Assembly: GCA_944321765.1 (NCBI GenBank)
Contig: CALUMQ010000014.1
Location: 1 to 50,925, forward strand
DNA from: an uncultured Alistipes sp.
GTDB lineage: Bacteria; Bacteroidota; Bacteroidia; Bacteroidales; Rikenellaceae
Length of the DNA: 50,925 bases
Direction: 5' to 3'
Shown here: positions 35,530 to 45,025 of the stretch, in pieces
Layout of the letters: every line of letters starts with the position of its first letter
How positions within the stretch are numbered: the first letter of the stretch is position 1
Made by a program: the position numbers and the translations under genes
The notes under the pieces: model-generated
Database searches by the model: none
Told to the model about the DNA's origin: nothing
Seen by the model: the letters and a program-made list of their open reading frames with translations, nothing else

Positions 35530-35691
35530 GAAAATTTTCCGAATTTTCCATGCTCCTGTCTTTTCGGATGCTTTTGAGTCTGTTTGAGAAAAGAATCGGA
35601 ACAATCGTACACAATTCATCCCGAAATGATCACTCGATCCGTCGGAAAATGATGTCATTTGCACCAAATTTACCATATATCATAAATTCGG

Positions 35692-37587
35692 ATGAAACAG
35701 CAAGAGCAGCGCGGAGATTCCCAGACTCCGAATCCGCGGCGAGGAAATCCTGTCATGGGCATATTGTGGGGTGTATTGATCGTTCTGTTGTTGAACGGAC
35801 TGATCTTTCCGAGCTTTGCTCCGGGACGGATCGTCGGGACTGACTATGGAACGTTTATCGAACGAGTGAACGAGGGCGTCGTAAAGAGTGTCGTGATCAA
35901 GAGCGGCCAGATTTATTACACGATAGAGGAGTCGAAGGGCAAGACAACGACATGCCAGACCGGTGCGATTGATGATCCGCAACTGGTAAACCGCCTTCTC
36001 GAAGCCCACAGTCCCAATGAGAACGGCCGTATTTCGTTCAACGAGGTAGTTCCCGAGGAGAACTCTCCGATACTCAATTTTCTGTTGATGTGGGTCCTTC
36101 CGGGACTTTTGTTCTATATGCTCTGGCGACAGGTCGGCAAGGGCATCCAGGCGCGTATGGGAGCCGGCGGGAATTTCATGTCGTTCGGAAACAGCGGGGC
36201 AAAGATCTATGCCGAGTCGGAGGTGAAGACGACCTTTGCCGACGTTGCGGGGCAGGACGAGGCGAAGGAGGCCCTTTCGGAGATTGTCGATTTTCTGCAC
36301 AGCCCCGGGAAGTATGCCGAAATCGGGGCGTCGCTGCCCAAGGGAGCGTTGCTTGTCGGACCTCCGGGAACGGGCAAGACGTTGATTGCCCGCGCCATTG
36401 CCGGTGAGGCGAAGGTGCCGTTTTTCGCCATTTCAGGTTCGGAGTTCGTGCAGATGTTTGTTGGAATGGGTGCGGCCAAGGTGCGCGATCTTTTCCGACA
36501 GGCGAACGAGAAGGCTCCGTGTATCATCTTTATCGACGAGATCGACGCCATCGGCAAACGCCGTGATGCGGGATTCGGCGGCAACGACGAACGCGAGCAG
36601 ACACTCAATCAGCTGCTTACCGAGATGGATGGATTCGACGGCCGCAAGGGAGTCGTGATTCTTGCGGCGACGAACCGTCCCGAGAGCCTTGACAAGGCAC
36701 TGTTGCGCCCCGGACGTTTCGACCGTCGGATCCAGATGGAACTTCCCGACCTCGAAGGCCGCAAGGCAATTCTGCGCGTACACCTTGCCAAGGTTCGTCA
36801 CGAGTCTGTCGATCTGGATCTTGTGGCGCAGGCCACGGCGGGCTCCTCGGGCGCCGAATTGTCGAACATCGTCAACGAAGCAGCGTTGCGTGCGGTTCGC
36901 CTGGGTCGCAAATCGGTCGTGACGGCCGATCTGGAGGAGAGCGTCGAGACGGTGATCGCCGGGGCCCAGCGGAAAAACAAGGCCCTTGCGGCCGATGAAA
37001 AACGGACCGTTGCCTACCACGAGATCGGTCATGCGCTGGTCGCCGCCCTGCAGACGCAATCGGCGCCGGTCCACAAGATCACGATCATCCCGCGCACGTC
37101 GGGCGCTCTGGGTTATACCATGCAGATCGACGAGGGCGACCGACAGTTGATGAGCCGGGAGGAGTTGTTCAATCGCATCGTGACGCTTACCGGCGGACGT
37201 TCGGCCGAGGAGATCGTCTGCCATACGGTGACAACCGGGGCTTCGAACGACATCGAACAGGCCACGAAACTGGCCCGGGCTATGGTCACCCGCTTCGGCA
37301 TGAGCGACAAGTACGACATGATGGGCCTCGAGACGGTCGACAATCCCTATCTGAGCGAGGATCGCTCGCTGACGTGTTCGTCCGTGACGGCGGCCGACGT
37401 CGACCGCGAGGTGCTCGACCTGGTGAAGCGTGCACACGTCAAGGCCCGCGGCCTCGTTTCGGACCATCTGGAGATCATGCACGAGGCGGCCGAATACCTG
37501 ATCCGCCGCGAGACGATTACCGGCGAGGAGTTCATGCGGATCGTCCGCAAATACGTTTCGCTCCCTTCGTCCGATACAAAGGCCTGA
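35692..37587 (+). CDS. ftsH: ATP-dependent zinc metalloprotease FtsH
   Basis: A 631-residue membrane AAA+ protease. Two membrane segments (about 22-40 and 122-140) flank a short periplasmic domain. Walker A GPPGTGKT is at 223-230, Walker B IIFIDEID at 278-285, and the second region of homology has [20 protein letters not shown]. The zinc site is HEIGH at 443-447 with a downstream Asp in [12 protein letters not shown]. The C-terminus is short and lacks the long tail of many Bacteroidota FtsH proteins, so this may be a second paralogue. It is divergent from the sulfatase gene (205 bp between). A possible -7 box lies so near the ATG that I do not trust it. Confidence 0.94.
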   Translation: MKQQEQRGDSQTPNPRRGNPVMGILWGVLIVLLLNGLIFPSFAPGRIVGTDYGTFIERVNEGVVKSVVIKSGQIYYTIEESKGKTTTCQTGAIDDPQLVNRLLEAHSPNENGRISFNEVVPEENSPILNFLLMWVLPGLLFYMLWRQVGKGIQARMGAGGNFMSFGNSGAKIYAESEVKTTFADVAGQDEAKEALSEIVDFLHSPGKYAEIGASLPKGALLVGPPGTGKTLIARAIAGEAKVPFFAISGSEFVQMFVGMGAAKVRDLFRQANEKAPCIIFIDEIDAIGKRRDAGFGGNDEREQTLNQLLTEMDGFDGRKGVVILAATNRPESLDKALLRPGRFDRRIQMELPDLEGRKAILRVHLAKVRHESVDLDLVAQATAGSSGAELSNIVNEAALRAVRLGRKSVVTADLEESVETVIAGAQRKNKALAADEKRTVAYHEIGHALVAALQTQSAPVHKITIIPRTSGALGYTMQIDEGDRQLMSREELFNRIVTLTGGRSAEEIVCHTVTTGASNDIEQATKLARAMVTRFGMSDKYDMMGLETVDNPYLSEDRSLTCSSVTAADVDREVLDLVKRAHVKARGLVSDHLEIMHEAAEYLIRRETITGEEFMRIVRKYVSLPSSDTKA

Positions 37588-37622
37588 GGCTGTGGCCGGA
37601 TTCGTTTGACGCGCGCAACGCG

Positions 37623-37654
37623 TTTGGCGGTTTGCGCGGCGTGTCGTATCTTTG
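37623..37654 (+). promoter_or_regulatory. Promoter of the nitroreductase-like gene
   Basis: TTTG (37623-37626) and TATCTTTG (37647-37654) are separated by 20 nt, an excellent match to the Bacteroidota -33/-7 promoter. The ATG at 37670 follows 15 nt later. Confidence 0.75.
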
Positions 37655-37669
37655 CGGCGCAAAACACGC

Positions 37670-38317
37670 ATGACGATGGCAGACGATTACCTGGGTCGGA
37701 AAATGGAGGAGTACCGTGCGCGGGCGGCGACACCCGCCGTGCGGCGAGCGCATGCGACGCTCAACGGCCTGCTTTTGAAGAACCGCAGCTACCGCGGCTA
37801 TGATCCCCGTTACGAGGTCCGCGCGGACCAGCTCCGCAGCATGATCGAGGTCAACACCCGCATTCCGTCGGCCCGGAACCAGCAGGTGCTGCGTTTCCGG
37901 CCCGTTCTTTCCGACGAGGCTCCGCTGCTGCTGCCGTTGCTGCACATGGGTGCGGCGCTTCCCGAACTGCACCTTCCGTTGCCGGGGACCGAACCGCGGG
38001 CCTTCATCGTCGTCTGTTCGACGATCCCCGAAAACCGTTACGTCGATATCGATCTCGGCATTTCGGTGCAGAGCATGCTGCTGCGTGCCGCCGAGATCGG
38101 CCTGAACGGATTGTGTATCGCGGCGTTCAACGCGGCTCAGGTCCGCGAGACGCTTCACCTTCCGTACGACCCGCTGCTGATTGTGGCCGTAGGGCGCGGT
38201 GCGGAACGGATCGAACTGAAGGAGATCAGCGCCGGGGACGATCACTCTTATTATCGCCGCGACGGGGTGCACTACGTTCCGAAGGTGCGCCTCGACGATC
38301 TGCTGATCGAACGTTGA
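37670..38317 (+). CDS. Nitroreductase-family protein (FMN-dependent)
   Basis: A 215-residue protein of the nitroreductase fold. KNRSYRGYDPRYEV near the start and NTRIPSARNQQVLRFRPVL (FMN phosphate and ribose contacts) are typical. DLGISVQSMLLRAAEIGLNGLCIAAF is the conserved dimer and flavin helix, and LLIVAVGRG is the late strand. The ATG at 37670 follows a strong promoter; the frame is open to 37652. It is probably a flavin-dependent oxidoreductase of unknown substrate. It has its own promoter and probably its own terminator, so it is likely monocistronic. Confidence 0.88.
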   Translation: MTMADDYLGRKMEEYRARAATPAVRRAHATLNGLLLKNRSYRGYDPRYEVRADQLRSMIEVNTRIPSARNQQVLRFRPVLSDEAPLLLPLLHMGAALPELHLPLPGTEPRAFIVVCSTIPENRYVDIDLGISVQSMLLRAAEIGLNGLCIAAFNAAQVRETLHLPYDPLLIVAVGRGAERIELKEISAGDDHSYYRRDGVHYVPKVRLDDLLIER

Positions 38318-38326
38318 GACCCTTTT

Positions 38327-38350
38327 CACGGCCCTTCCCGGGCGTGTTTT
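38327..38350 (+). terminator. Weak terminator after the nitroreductase-like gene
   Basis: CACG-CCC pairs with GGG-CGTG (38327-38334 with 38340-38346, one bulged G) and is followed by TTTT (38347-38350). Confidence 0.4.
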
Positions 38351-38387
38351 GCATTGCATTTGCAGCACTTTGGAAAACACGACATAC

Positions 38388-39785
38388 ATGGAACGATTCA
38401 ATGGCTGGATCTCCGGCATCAACGATATTCTGTGGGGCTATCTGCTGATTGCGGCCCTTTTGATCTGTGCGGTGTGGTTCACCCTGCGCATGCGGGGCGT
38501 TCAGTTCCGTATGCTGGGCGAGATGCTTCGTGTGTTGGGCGAATCTCCGGGCTCGGCGCCCCGCGGTGAACGGCACGTCTCGTCGTTTCAGGCCTTTGCC
38601 GTGTCGCTGGCCAGCCGCGTCGGCACGGGCAACCTTGCGGGCGTGGCGACCGCCATCGTCATCGGAGGTCCGGGAGCCGTCTTCTGGATGTGGATCATTG
38701 CACTGCTGGGTGCGGCGAGCGCCTTTGTGGAGTCGACCCTTGCCCAGCTTTACAAACGCCGGGGCCGGGATTCGTTTCTCGGCGGCCCGGCCTACTACAT
38801 GCAGTACGGACTCGGCCGCCGGTGGATGGGCATTCTCTTTGCGGTGCTGATCTCCGTAACCTTCGGCTTCGCGTTCAACTCCGTGCAGAGCAATACGATC
38901 TGTGCGGCCTGGGAGGGCGCTTTCGGACTGGACCACCGCTGGCTCGGCATCGTGCTCACCGTCATGACCCTCATGATTATCTTCGGAGGTATCCACCGCA
39001 TTGCCCGTGTCAGCAGCGTGATCGTCCCGGTCATGGCGTTGGGTTACATTCTTCTGGCCGTGGGTATCGTCGCGGTCAACTTCCGCCGATTGCCCGAGGT
39101 GCTGAATCTGATCGTCTCGGAGGCGTTCGGCTGGGGACCCGCACTGGGCGGAGGCGTCGGCGCGGCGCTGATGCAGGGTATCAAACGGGGACTTTTCAGC
39201 AACGAGGCCGGTATGGGTTCGGCTCCGAACGTTGCAGCCACAGCCCATGTCTCGCATCCGGTGAAGCAGGGACTGATCCAGACACTCGGGGTCTTCACCG
39301 ATACCTTGATCATCTGTACCTGCACGGCCTTCATCATTCTCTTCGGCGGAGTCCCCGATGCCCGCTTGAACGGCATCCAGCTGACGCAGGCGGCGCTGGT
39401 TTCCGAGATCGGGCCTGCCGGAAGTGTCTTTGTCGCCGTGGCGATCTTCCTCTTCGCCTTCTCGTCGATCATCGGCAACTACTATTACGGCGAAGCGAAC
39501 ATCCGTTTCATCACCTCCCGCCGCTGGGTGCTGATGGGCTACCGGCTGCTTGTCGGGGTCATGGTCCTCTTCGGAGCCCTTGCGACACTCGACCTTGCCT
39601 GGAGCCTTGCCGACGTGACGATGGCCCTGATGACGCTCTGCAACCTCGCGGCCATCGTTCTGCTGGGCGATCAGGCCCGGCGGCTGCTCGCAGACTACGT
39701 CGTTCAGAAGCGCCGGGGCGTCCGGAGTCCTGTTTTCCGGAAGGAGCAGCTTCCCGGTCTGAAGGGCGATATCGACTGCTGGTAA
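38388..39785 (+). CDS. Sodium:alanine/glycine symporter (AGCS family)
   Basis: A 465-residue inner-membrane symporter with about eleven hydrophobic segments. Family signatures are SRVGTGNLAGVATAI near residue 80, FLGGPAYYMQYGLG near residue 125, and KRGLFSNEAGMGSAPNVAA near residue 265, which carries sodium- and substrate-binding residues. FSSIIGNYYYGEAN is the conserved late motif. The frame is open to 38349, but the Met at 38388 is the natural start. It transports alanine or glycine with sodium. No operon partner is evident, and no TAnnTTTG element was found before it. Confidence 0.93.
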   Translation: MERFNGWISGINDILWGYLLIAALLICAVWFTLRMRGVQFRMLGEMLRVLGESPGSAPRGERHVSSFQAFAVSLASRVGTGNLAGVATAIVIGGPGAVFWMWIIALLGAASAFVESTLAQLYKRRGRDSFLGGPAYYMQYGLGRRWMGILFAVLISVTFGFAFNSVQSNTICAAWEGAFGLDHRWLGIVLTVMTLMIIFGGIHRIARVSSVIVPVMALGYILLAVGIVAVNFRRLPEVLNLIVSEAFGWGPALGGGVGAALMQGIKRGLFSNEAGMGSAPNVAATAHVSHPVKQGLIQTLGVFTDTLIICTCTAFIILFGGVPDARLNGIQLTQAALVSEIGPAGSVFVAVAIFLFAFSSIIGNYYYGEANIRFITSRRWVLMGYRLLVGVMVLFGALATLDLAWSLADVTMALMTLCNLAAIVLLGDQARRLLADYVVQKRRGVRSPVFRKEQLPGLKGDIDCW

Positions 39786-39810
39786 CGACCTTTTCCCGCG
39801 AAGTTTTTTG

Positions 39811-39818
39811 TACCTTTG
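39811..39818 (+). promoter_or_regulatory. -7 element (TACCTTTG) of the DUF2284 gene
   Basis: TACCTTTG is followed after only 4 nt by the ATG at 39823, so transcription would begin at or within the start codon. Confidence 0.5.
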
Positions 39819-39822
39819 CATC

Positions 39823-40440
39823 ATGAAAGAACATTCGCTCGAATATACGTCACGCGATTTTACCGCATCGCTTCCGACTGCTGAATACATTGCCGTCTAC
39901 CGCGATGCGAAGCGTTTCGGCGCCTGCTGCCGTGCCTGCCCGAACTACGGCCAAAGCTGGGCCTGCCCGCCCTTCGACTTCGACGTGGATAAGTATGTCT
40001 CGACATACCGTACGGCGCTGATCATCGCCACGAAGATTACACCGCTCTGTCGCACGCTGCCGCTCGATGCCGCCGAACGATTGCTGCTTCCGGAACGGAT
40101 CTGGCACGAACGGTTGCTGCTCTCTCTGGAGCGCCGCTACGACGGAAGGGCGTTTGCCTATGCCGGGCGATGCCGCTATTGCCCGCCGGGGAGTTGCACA
40201 CGGCTCACGGGCGAGGCCTGCCGCCATCCGGAGTTGGTCCGCCCCTCGCTCGAGGCGTGCGGATTCGACCTGGGACGCACGACCGAATCACTGCTGGGCA
40301 TTCCCCTGCAGTGGGGTGAAGGCAATCAGCTCCCCGAGTATCTCACACTGGTGGGCGGTTTCTTTCACAATGCCCCGGAGGTAGATCTTCCATCCGTATG
40401 GCAGGAGCTCCGTCGGTCTGACGGGGTGAAATCCGTTTAA
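39823..40440 (+). CDS. DUF2284 putative metal-binding protein
   Basis: A 205-residue Cys-rich cytosolic protein of the DUF2284 family. The N-terminal cluster CCRACPNYGQSWACPPF and the central CRYCPPGSC followed by a further Cys (GEAC) could bind iron-sulfur clusters or zinc; the family's role is unknown. The Met at 39823 follows the -7 element. Neighbours (amino-acid symporter upstream, metal efflux downstream) are separated by their own promoter or terminator and give no clear functional link. Confidence 0.85.
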   Translation: MKEHSLEYTSRDFTASLPTAEYIAVYRDAKRFGACCRACPNYGQSWACPPFDFDVDKYVSTYRTALIIATKITPLCRTLPLDAAERLLLPERIWHERLLLSLERRYDGRAFAYAGRCRYCPPGSCTRLTGEACRHPELVRPSLEACGFDLGRTTESLLGIPLQWGEGNQLPEYLTLVGGFFHNAPEVDLPSVWQELRRSDGVKSV

Positions 40441-40482
40441 GGGGGCGCGCTCCATTCCCTTCGAATACCCCAGTGAAGAGAG

Positions 40483-40515
40483 GCCTTGCAGACAACACGT
40501 TTGCAAGGCTCCCTT
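40483..40515 (+). terminator. Terminator of the DUF2284 gene
   Basis: GCCTTGCA (40483-40490) pairs with TGCAAGGC (40502-40509), followed by TCCCTTTTT. Same GCCTTG core as the terminators at 102 and 11514. Confidence 0.75.
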
Positions 40516-40668
40516 TTTGTGAAACAGGCGCACCGTTCGCGGCCCCACGGTTGTTGCGAACGGCGAAAGGGACGTACTTTCGAAACCTTTCATTTCGCTT
40601 TTTTGACCGTTCATCCCTCAAATCGGACAATTCGGCCGATTCCGGACCTTGCCGGCCGACAGATAACA

Positions 40669-40676
40669 TACCTTTG
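40669..40676 (+). promoter_or_regulatory. -7 element (TACCTTTG) of the metal-efflux operon
   Basis: TACCTTTG, 27 nt before the ATG at 40704. A TTG at 40649-40651 lies 17 nt upstream, slightly short for the usual spacing. Confidence 0.5.
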
Positions 40677-40703
40677 TCCCCATAATCAAATTTTTCCGAT
40701 ACC

Positions 40704-43700
40704 ATGTTTCAGAACATAGTCCGCTTTGCGGTCACGAAAAAACTATTCATCGGACTGACGACGCTCTTTCTGCTCGCAGGAGGTATCTATGCGATGCTGA
40801 CGCTCCCGGTCGATGCCGTTCCGGACATCACCAACAACCAGGTGCAGATCGTCACCGTCTCTCCGACGCTCGCTCCGCAGGAGGTCGAGCAGCTCATTAC
40901 CTTCCCGATCGAGGTGGCGATGAGCAACATCATGAACGTCGAGGAGATCCGTTCCGTTTCACGATTCGGACTTTCGGTCGTCACGGTCGTCTTCAAGGAG
41001 AGCGTCCCGATCCTCGATGCGCGGCAACTCATCAATGAACAGATCCAGACCGTAGCGGGGGAGATCCCCACGGAACTCGGCACCCCGGAGATGATGCCCA
41101 TCACCACGGGCCTTGGCGAGATCTACCAGTATACGCTCGATGTGGCTCCGGGCTACGAGGACCGTTACGATGCCATGGAGCTGCGCACGATCCAGGACTG
41201 GATCGTCAAGCGCCAGCTGTCGGGCATCCCTGGCATTGTCGAGATCAACAGTTTCGGCGGCTACCTCAAGCAGTATGAAGTCGCCGTGGATCCCGATGCG
41301 CTCTATTCGCTCAACATCACGATCGGCGATGTTTTCGAGGCGTTGAGCCGCAACAACCAGAACACCGGCGGCAGCTATATCGAGAAGGTGAACCGGGCCT
41401 ATTACATCCGGTCCGAGGGTATGATCTCGTCGCTTGACGATATCGGACACATCGTGGTGGCCAACCGGGGCGGCATTCCGATCCACGTAAGTGACGTCGG
41501 AACGGTGAAGTTCGGCTCGGCGAAGCGCTTCGGCGCCATGACGCGCGACGGCAAGGGCGAGTGCGTGGGCGGTATCGCCATGATGCTCAAGGGGGCCAAT
41601 GCCAACGTGGTGACCAAGGAGCTCGAGGCCCGCGTGGCGAAGATCCAGAAGATGCTGCCCGAGGGGGTTTCGATCAGTCCCTACCTGAACCGTTCGGAAC
41701 TTGTAAGCCGCAACATCTCGACGGTGATCCGCAATCTGATCGAGGGCGCCATCATCGTGTTTGTCGTGCTGATTCTCTTCCTGGGCAATGTCCGTGCGGG
41801 CTTGATCGTGGCGTCGGTCATTCCGCTGGCGATGCTCTTTGCCTTCATTCTCATGCGGGTGTTCGGTGTGTCGGCCAATCTGATGAGCCTCGGGGCCATC
41901 GACTTCGGTATTGTGGTCGACGGTTCGATCGTCATTGTCGAAGGAATCCTTGCCCACCTGTACAGCCGATCGAACTTCGGTCGGAAGCTTTCGCACCGGG
42001 AGATGGACGAGCAGATCATCACGGGCGCCGGCAGCGTGGTGCGCTCGGCCACCTTTGCCGTGATCATCATTCTGATCGTCTTCTTCCCGATCCTCACGCT
42101 GACGGGCATCGAGGGTAAGTACTTCACGCCGATGGCCAAGACGCTTGTCTTCTGTATCATCGGAGCGCTGCTGCTGTCGCTGACCTACGTGCCGATGATG
42201 TCTTCGCTCTTTCTCAAACGGCGCATTCATGCCAAACCGACCCTTGCAGACCGCTTCTTCGTGTGGCTGAACCGCATCTACCAGCGGTGCCTGGCCTTCT
42301 GTCTGCGCTTCAGCTGGGCGACCGTCGGGGTGGCCGTTGCGGCCTTTGTCGGGAGCCTGATGCTCTTCACGCGGCTGGGTGCGGAGTTCATCCCGACACT
42401 CGACGAGGGGGACTTCGCCATGCAGATGACCCTCCCGGCGGGCAGCTCGCTGACACGAAGCATTGCCGTGTCGGAACATGCCGAACAGATTCTGATGGAT
42501 AACTTCCCGGAGATCAAGCATGTTGTGGCAAAGATCGGAACGGCGGAGGTCCCGACCGACCCGATGGCCGTGGAGGATGCCGACGTGATGATTGTCATGA
42601 AGCCCTTCAAGGAGTGGACGAGCGCCTCGTCGCGGGCCGAGCTGGTCGAGAAGATGAAGGCGGCGCTCGACACGATCCCCGGAGCGGAATTCAACTTCAG
42701 CCAGCCCATCCAGTTGCGCTTCAACGAGCTGATGACCGGAGCCAAGGCTGATATCGCCATCAAGCTCTACGGCGAGGATATGGCCGAGCTCTACGCCAAG
42801 GCCCAGGAGGCGGCGCGCTACGTCGAGCAGGTGCCCGGGGCCTCGGACGTGCTGGTGGAGCAGGCGATGGGACTTCCGCAGCTGGTCATCAACTACAACC
42901 GTTCGAAGATCGCGCGTTACGGCATCAACATTGAGGAGTTGAACAGCATCATCCGTTCGGCCTATGCGGGAGAAACCGCCGGTACGGTCTTCGAGAACGA
43001 GCGGCGCTTCGACCTTGTCGTGCGCCTGGACCAGAAAAAGGTTGCCGATCTGAATCTCGACCGGCTCTTCATCCGCACGGCCGAGGGCATCCAGATTCCG
43101 GTGAGCGAGGTGGCGACGATCGACCTGGTGAACGGTCCGCTGCAGATCAACCGCGATGCCACGAAACGCCGCGTGGTGATCGGTGTGAATGTCCGCGATG
43201 CCGATATTCAGCAGGTGGTAGCCGCAATCCGTGAGACGCTCGAACGGAACGTCACCCTCAAGCCGGGCTACTATTTCGAATACGGCGGCCAGTTCGAGAA
43301 CCTCCAGAACGCCATCCGCACGCTGCTCGTCGTGATTCCCGTGGCGCTGCTGCTGATTCTGCTGCTGCTCTTCTTCGCCTTCAAGAGCGTGACCTATACG
43401 CTGGTGGTCTTCTCCACGGTGCCGCTCTCCATCATCGGAGGTATCCTGGCGCTCTGGCTGCGCGGCCTTCCGTTCAGCATATCGGCCGGTGTGGGCTTCA
43501 TCGCACTCTTCGGTGTCGCGGTGCTCAACGGCATTCTCATGATCAATCATTTCAACGCTCTACGCGATATGACACCCTATCATCTTTCGACCCGTCGGAT
43601 CATCGCACAGGGTACGCAGCACCTGCTGCGACCGGTCTTCCTTACGGGACTGGTTGCCTCGCTGGGCTTTGTGCCGATGGCCGTTGCCACGACGGCGGGC

Positions 43701-45014
43701 GCCGAGGTTCAACGCCCGCTGGCGACCGTCGTGATCGGCGGACTCTTTGTCTCGACGCTTCTCACGCTGTTTGTCGTTCCGGTGTTCTATAAACTCGTGG
43801 GCACGGCCTCCCTGCTTCTGCGCAAGCCCTTTGTCCGCCGGTTCTTTCCCCTGATGCTTCTTCCCATGCTGCTGCTCCTGCCGCAGGAGGGCATGAGCCA
43901 GCAGCGCGTGACGCTTGACGAGGCCGTCGCCATGGCTTTGGACAACCACCCGCGGCTCAAATCCGCCGAGGCCTCGCTCGAACGCACGAAGGCCATGCGC
44001 GGCGAGTCGTGGGAGCTGGCCCCCACGACGGTGGACTACTCCTTCGGACAGCTCAACGGTACGGAGCGCAACGACCGTGAGATCAGCATCACGCAATCGG
44101 TCGGATCGCTGCTGACGCCTTTCTACAAAAATGCGCTTGTCCGCCGGCAGACCGAGACCGGGAACCACTACCTGGAGCTCGTACGTCGGGAGATAGTCGC
44201 CGAGGTCAAACGGGCTTGGTCGTACTACCTCTATACCCAGGAACTTTGCGACCTTTATGCCGATCAGAATACGCTGGCTTCGGAACTTTCGCGGACGAGC
44301 GAATTGCGTTACGAGCAGGGTGACATCACGCGCCTCGAACGCAGCATGACGGTCACGATGGCCGCCGAGATGCGCAACAAGCTTTTCCAGGCACAGGAAG
44401 AGCACAAGGTGGCCGCTGCGCGACTGCAGTGGGCCTGCTATGCCGATGCGCCCCTCGTTCCGGCGGACAGCATCCTGACGCGCTTTGCCGTGACGCCCGG
44501 AGTCTCGACCGATCTTCAGCGCAGCTACTACGATTCGCAGGTCCGTGAGGCCGAGGCCCGCGCCCGTGTGGAGAAGAGCCGCTTCTTCCCCGAGCTGTCG
44601 TTCGGCTATCAGCGTCAGAACATCCTGCCCGACAAGGGGCTGAATGCCTACGTTGTCGGAGCGTCGTTCCCGATCTTCTTCAACTCGCAGCGCAGCCGCA
44701 TCCGGCAGGCGAAGGCCGACGCCTACATCGCCCGCAACGATGCGGAGATCAATCTGCGGAGCGTAGCCAACCGGGTCACCGAACTTGAGGCCAACCTGCG
44801 CCGCTACGACGAGAGCCTGCGCTACTACGTCGAATCGGCACTTCCGGAGGCGGAGACGCTCATTCGTGCCGCGAAACTCCAGCTTGCCAACAGCGAGACG
44901 AGCATCGCCGAGTACATCATGAGCCTGAATACGGCGCTCGAGATCCGGCGCGGCTACATCGAGACGCTCAACCAATACAACATTGCCGCCCTTGAATACG
45001 AATTATACCGATAA
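40704..45014 (+). CDS. CzcA-type heavy-metal RND pump fused to a TolC-type outer-membrane channel
   Basis: A 1436-residue fusion. Residues 1 to about 1040 are a complete RND pump of the heavy-metal class: TM1 (about 13-32), two large periplasmic loops and twelve membrane segments. The proton-relay motif DFGIVVDGSIVIVE has Asp400, Asp406 and Glu413, the D-D-E pattern of CzcA (Zn/Co/Cd) rather than CusA. After the last pump segment a basic stretch (RKPFVRR) and a hydrophobic core (FFPLMLLPMLLLLP) look like an internal signal peptide ending near MSQQ at 1064. Residues 1064-1436 are an OEP/TolC-family channel, one OEP copy. No internal stop or frameshift is seen. The adaptor gene follows at 11 nt. 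Confidence 0.93.
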   Translation: MFQNIVRFAVTKKLFIGLTTLFLLAGGIYAMLTLPVDAVPDITNNQVQIVTVSPTLAPQEVEQLITFPIEVAMSNIMNVEEIRSVSRFGLSVVTVVFKESVPILDARQLINEQIQTVAGEIPTELGTPEMMPITTGLGEIYQYTLDVAPGYEDRYDAMELRTIQDWIVKRQLSGIPGIVEINSFGGYLKQYEVAVDPDALYSLNITIGDVFEALSRNNQNTGGSYIEKVNRAYYIRSEGMISSLDDIGHIVVANRGGIPIHVSDVGTVKFGSAKRFGAMTRDGKGECVGGIAMMLKGANANVVTKELEARVAKIQKMLPEGVSISPYLNRSELVSRNISTVIRNLIEGAIIVFVVLILFLGNVRAGLIVASVIPLAMLFAFILMRVFGVSANLMSLGAIDFGIVVDGSIVIVEGILAHLYSRSNFGRKLSHREMDEQIITGAGSVVRSATFAVIIILIVFFPILTLTGIEGKYFTPMAKTLVFCIIGALLLSLTYVPMMSSLFLKRRIHAKPTLADRFFVWLNRIYQRCLAFCLRFSWATVGVAVAAFVGSLMLFTRLGAEFIPTLDEGDFAMQMTLPAGSSLTRSIAVSEHAEQILMDNFPEIKHVVAKIGTAEVPTDPMAVEDADVMIVMKPFKEWTSASSRAELVEKMKAALDTIPGAEFNFSQPIQLRFNELMTGAKADIAIKLYGEDMAELYAKAQEAARYVEQVPGASDVLVEQAMGLPQLVINYNRSKIARYGINIEELNSIIRSAYAGETAGTVFENERRFDLVVRLDQKKVADLNLDRLFIRTAEGIQIPVSEVATIDLVNGPLQINRDATKRRVVIGVNVRDADIQQVVAAIRETLERNVTLKPGYYFEYGGQFENLQNAIRTLLVVIPVALLLILLLLFFAFKSVTYTLVVFSTVPLSIIGGILALWLRGLPFSISAGVGFIALFGVAVLNGILMINHFNALRDMTPYHLSTRRIIAQGTQHLLRPVFLTGLVASLGFVPMAVATTAGAEVQRPLATVVIGGLFVSTLLTLFVVPVFYKLVGTASLLLRKPFVRRFFPLMLLPMLLLLPQEGMSQQRVTLDEAVAMALDNHPRLKSAEASLERTKAMRGESWELAPTTVDYSFGQLNGTERNDREISITQSVGSLLTPFYKNALVRRQTETGNHYLELVRREIVAEVKRAWSYYLYTQELCDLYADQNTLASELSRTSELRYEQGDITRLERSMTVTMAAEMRNKLFQAQEEHKVAAARLQWACYADAPLVPADSILTRFAVTPGVSTDLQRSYYDSQVREAEARARVEKSRFFPELSFGYQRQNILPDKGLNAYVVGASFPIFFNSQRSRIRQAKADAYIARNDAEINLRSVANRVTELEANLRRYDESLRYYVESALPEAETLIRAAKLQLANSETSIAEYIMSLNTALEIRRGYIETLNQYNIAALEYELYR

Positions 45015-45025
45015 ATACAACCACC

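Noticed and set aside
35658-35690. TTTG-N21-TAAATTCG before ftsH
   Set aside because: The box would end 1 nt before the start codon and deviates from the consensus; too weak to call a promoter.
40959-43550. An 863-codon minus-strand frame opposite the RND pump
   Set aside because: Composition is His/Arg/Asp-rich low complexity with no domain; it is a shadow of the pump gene.
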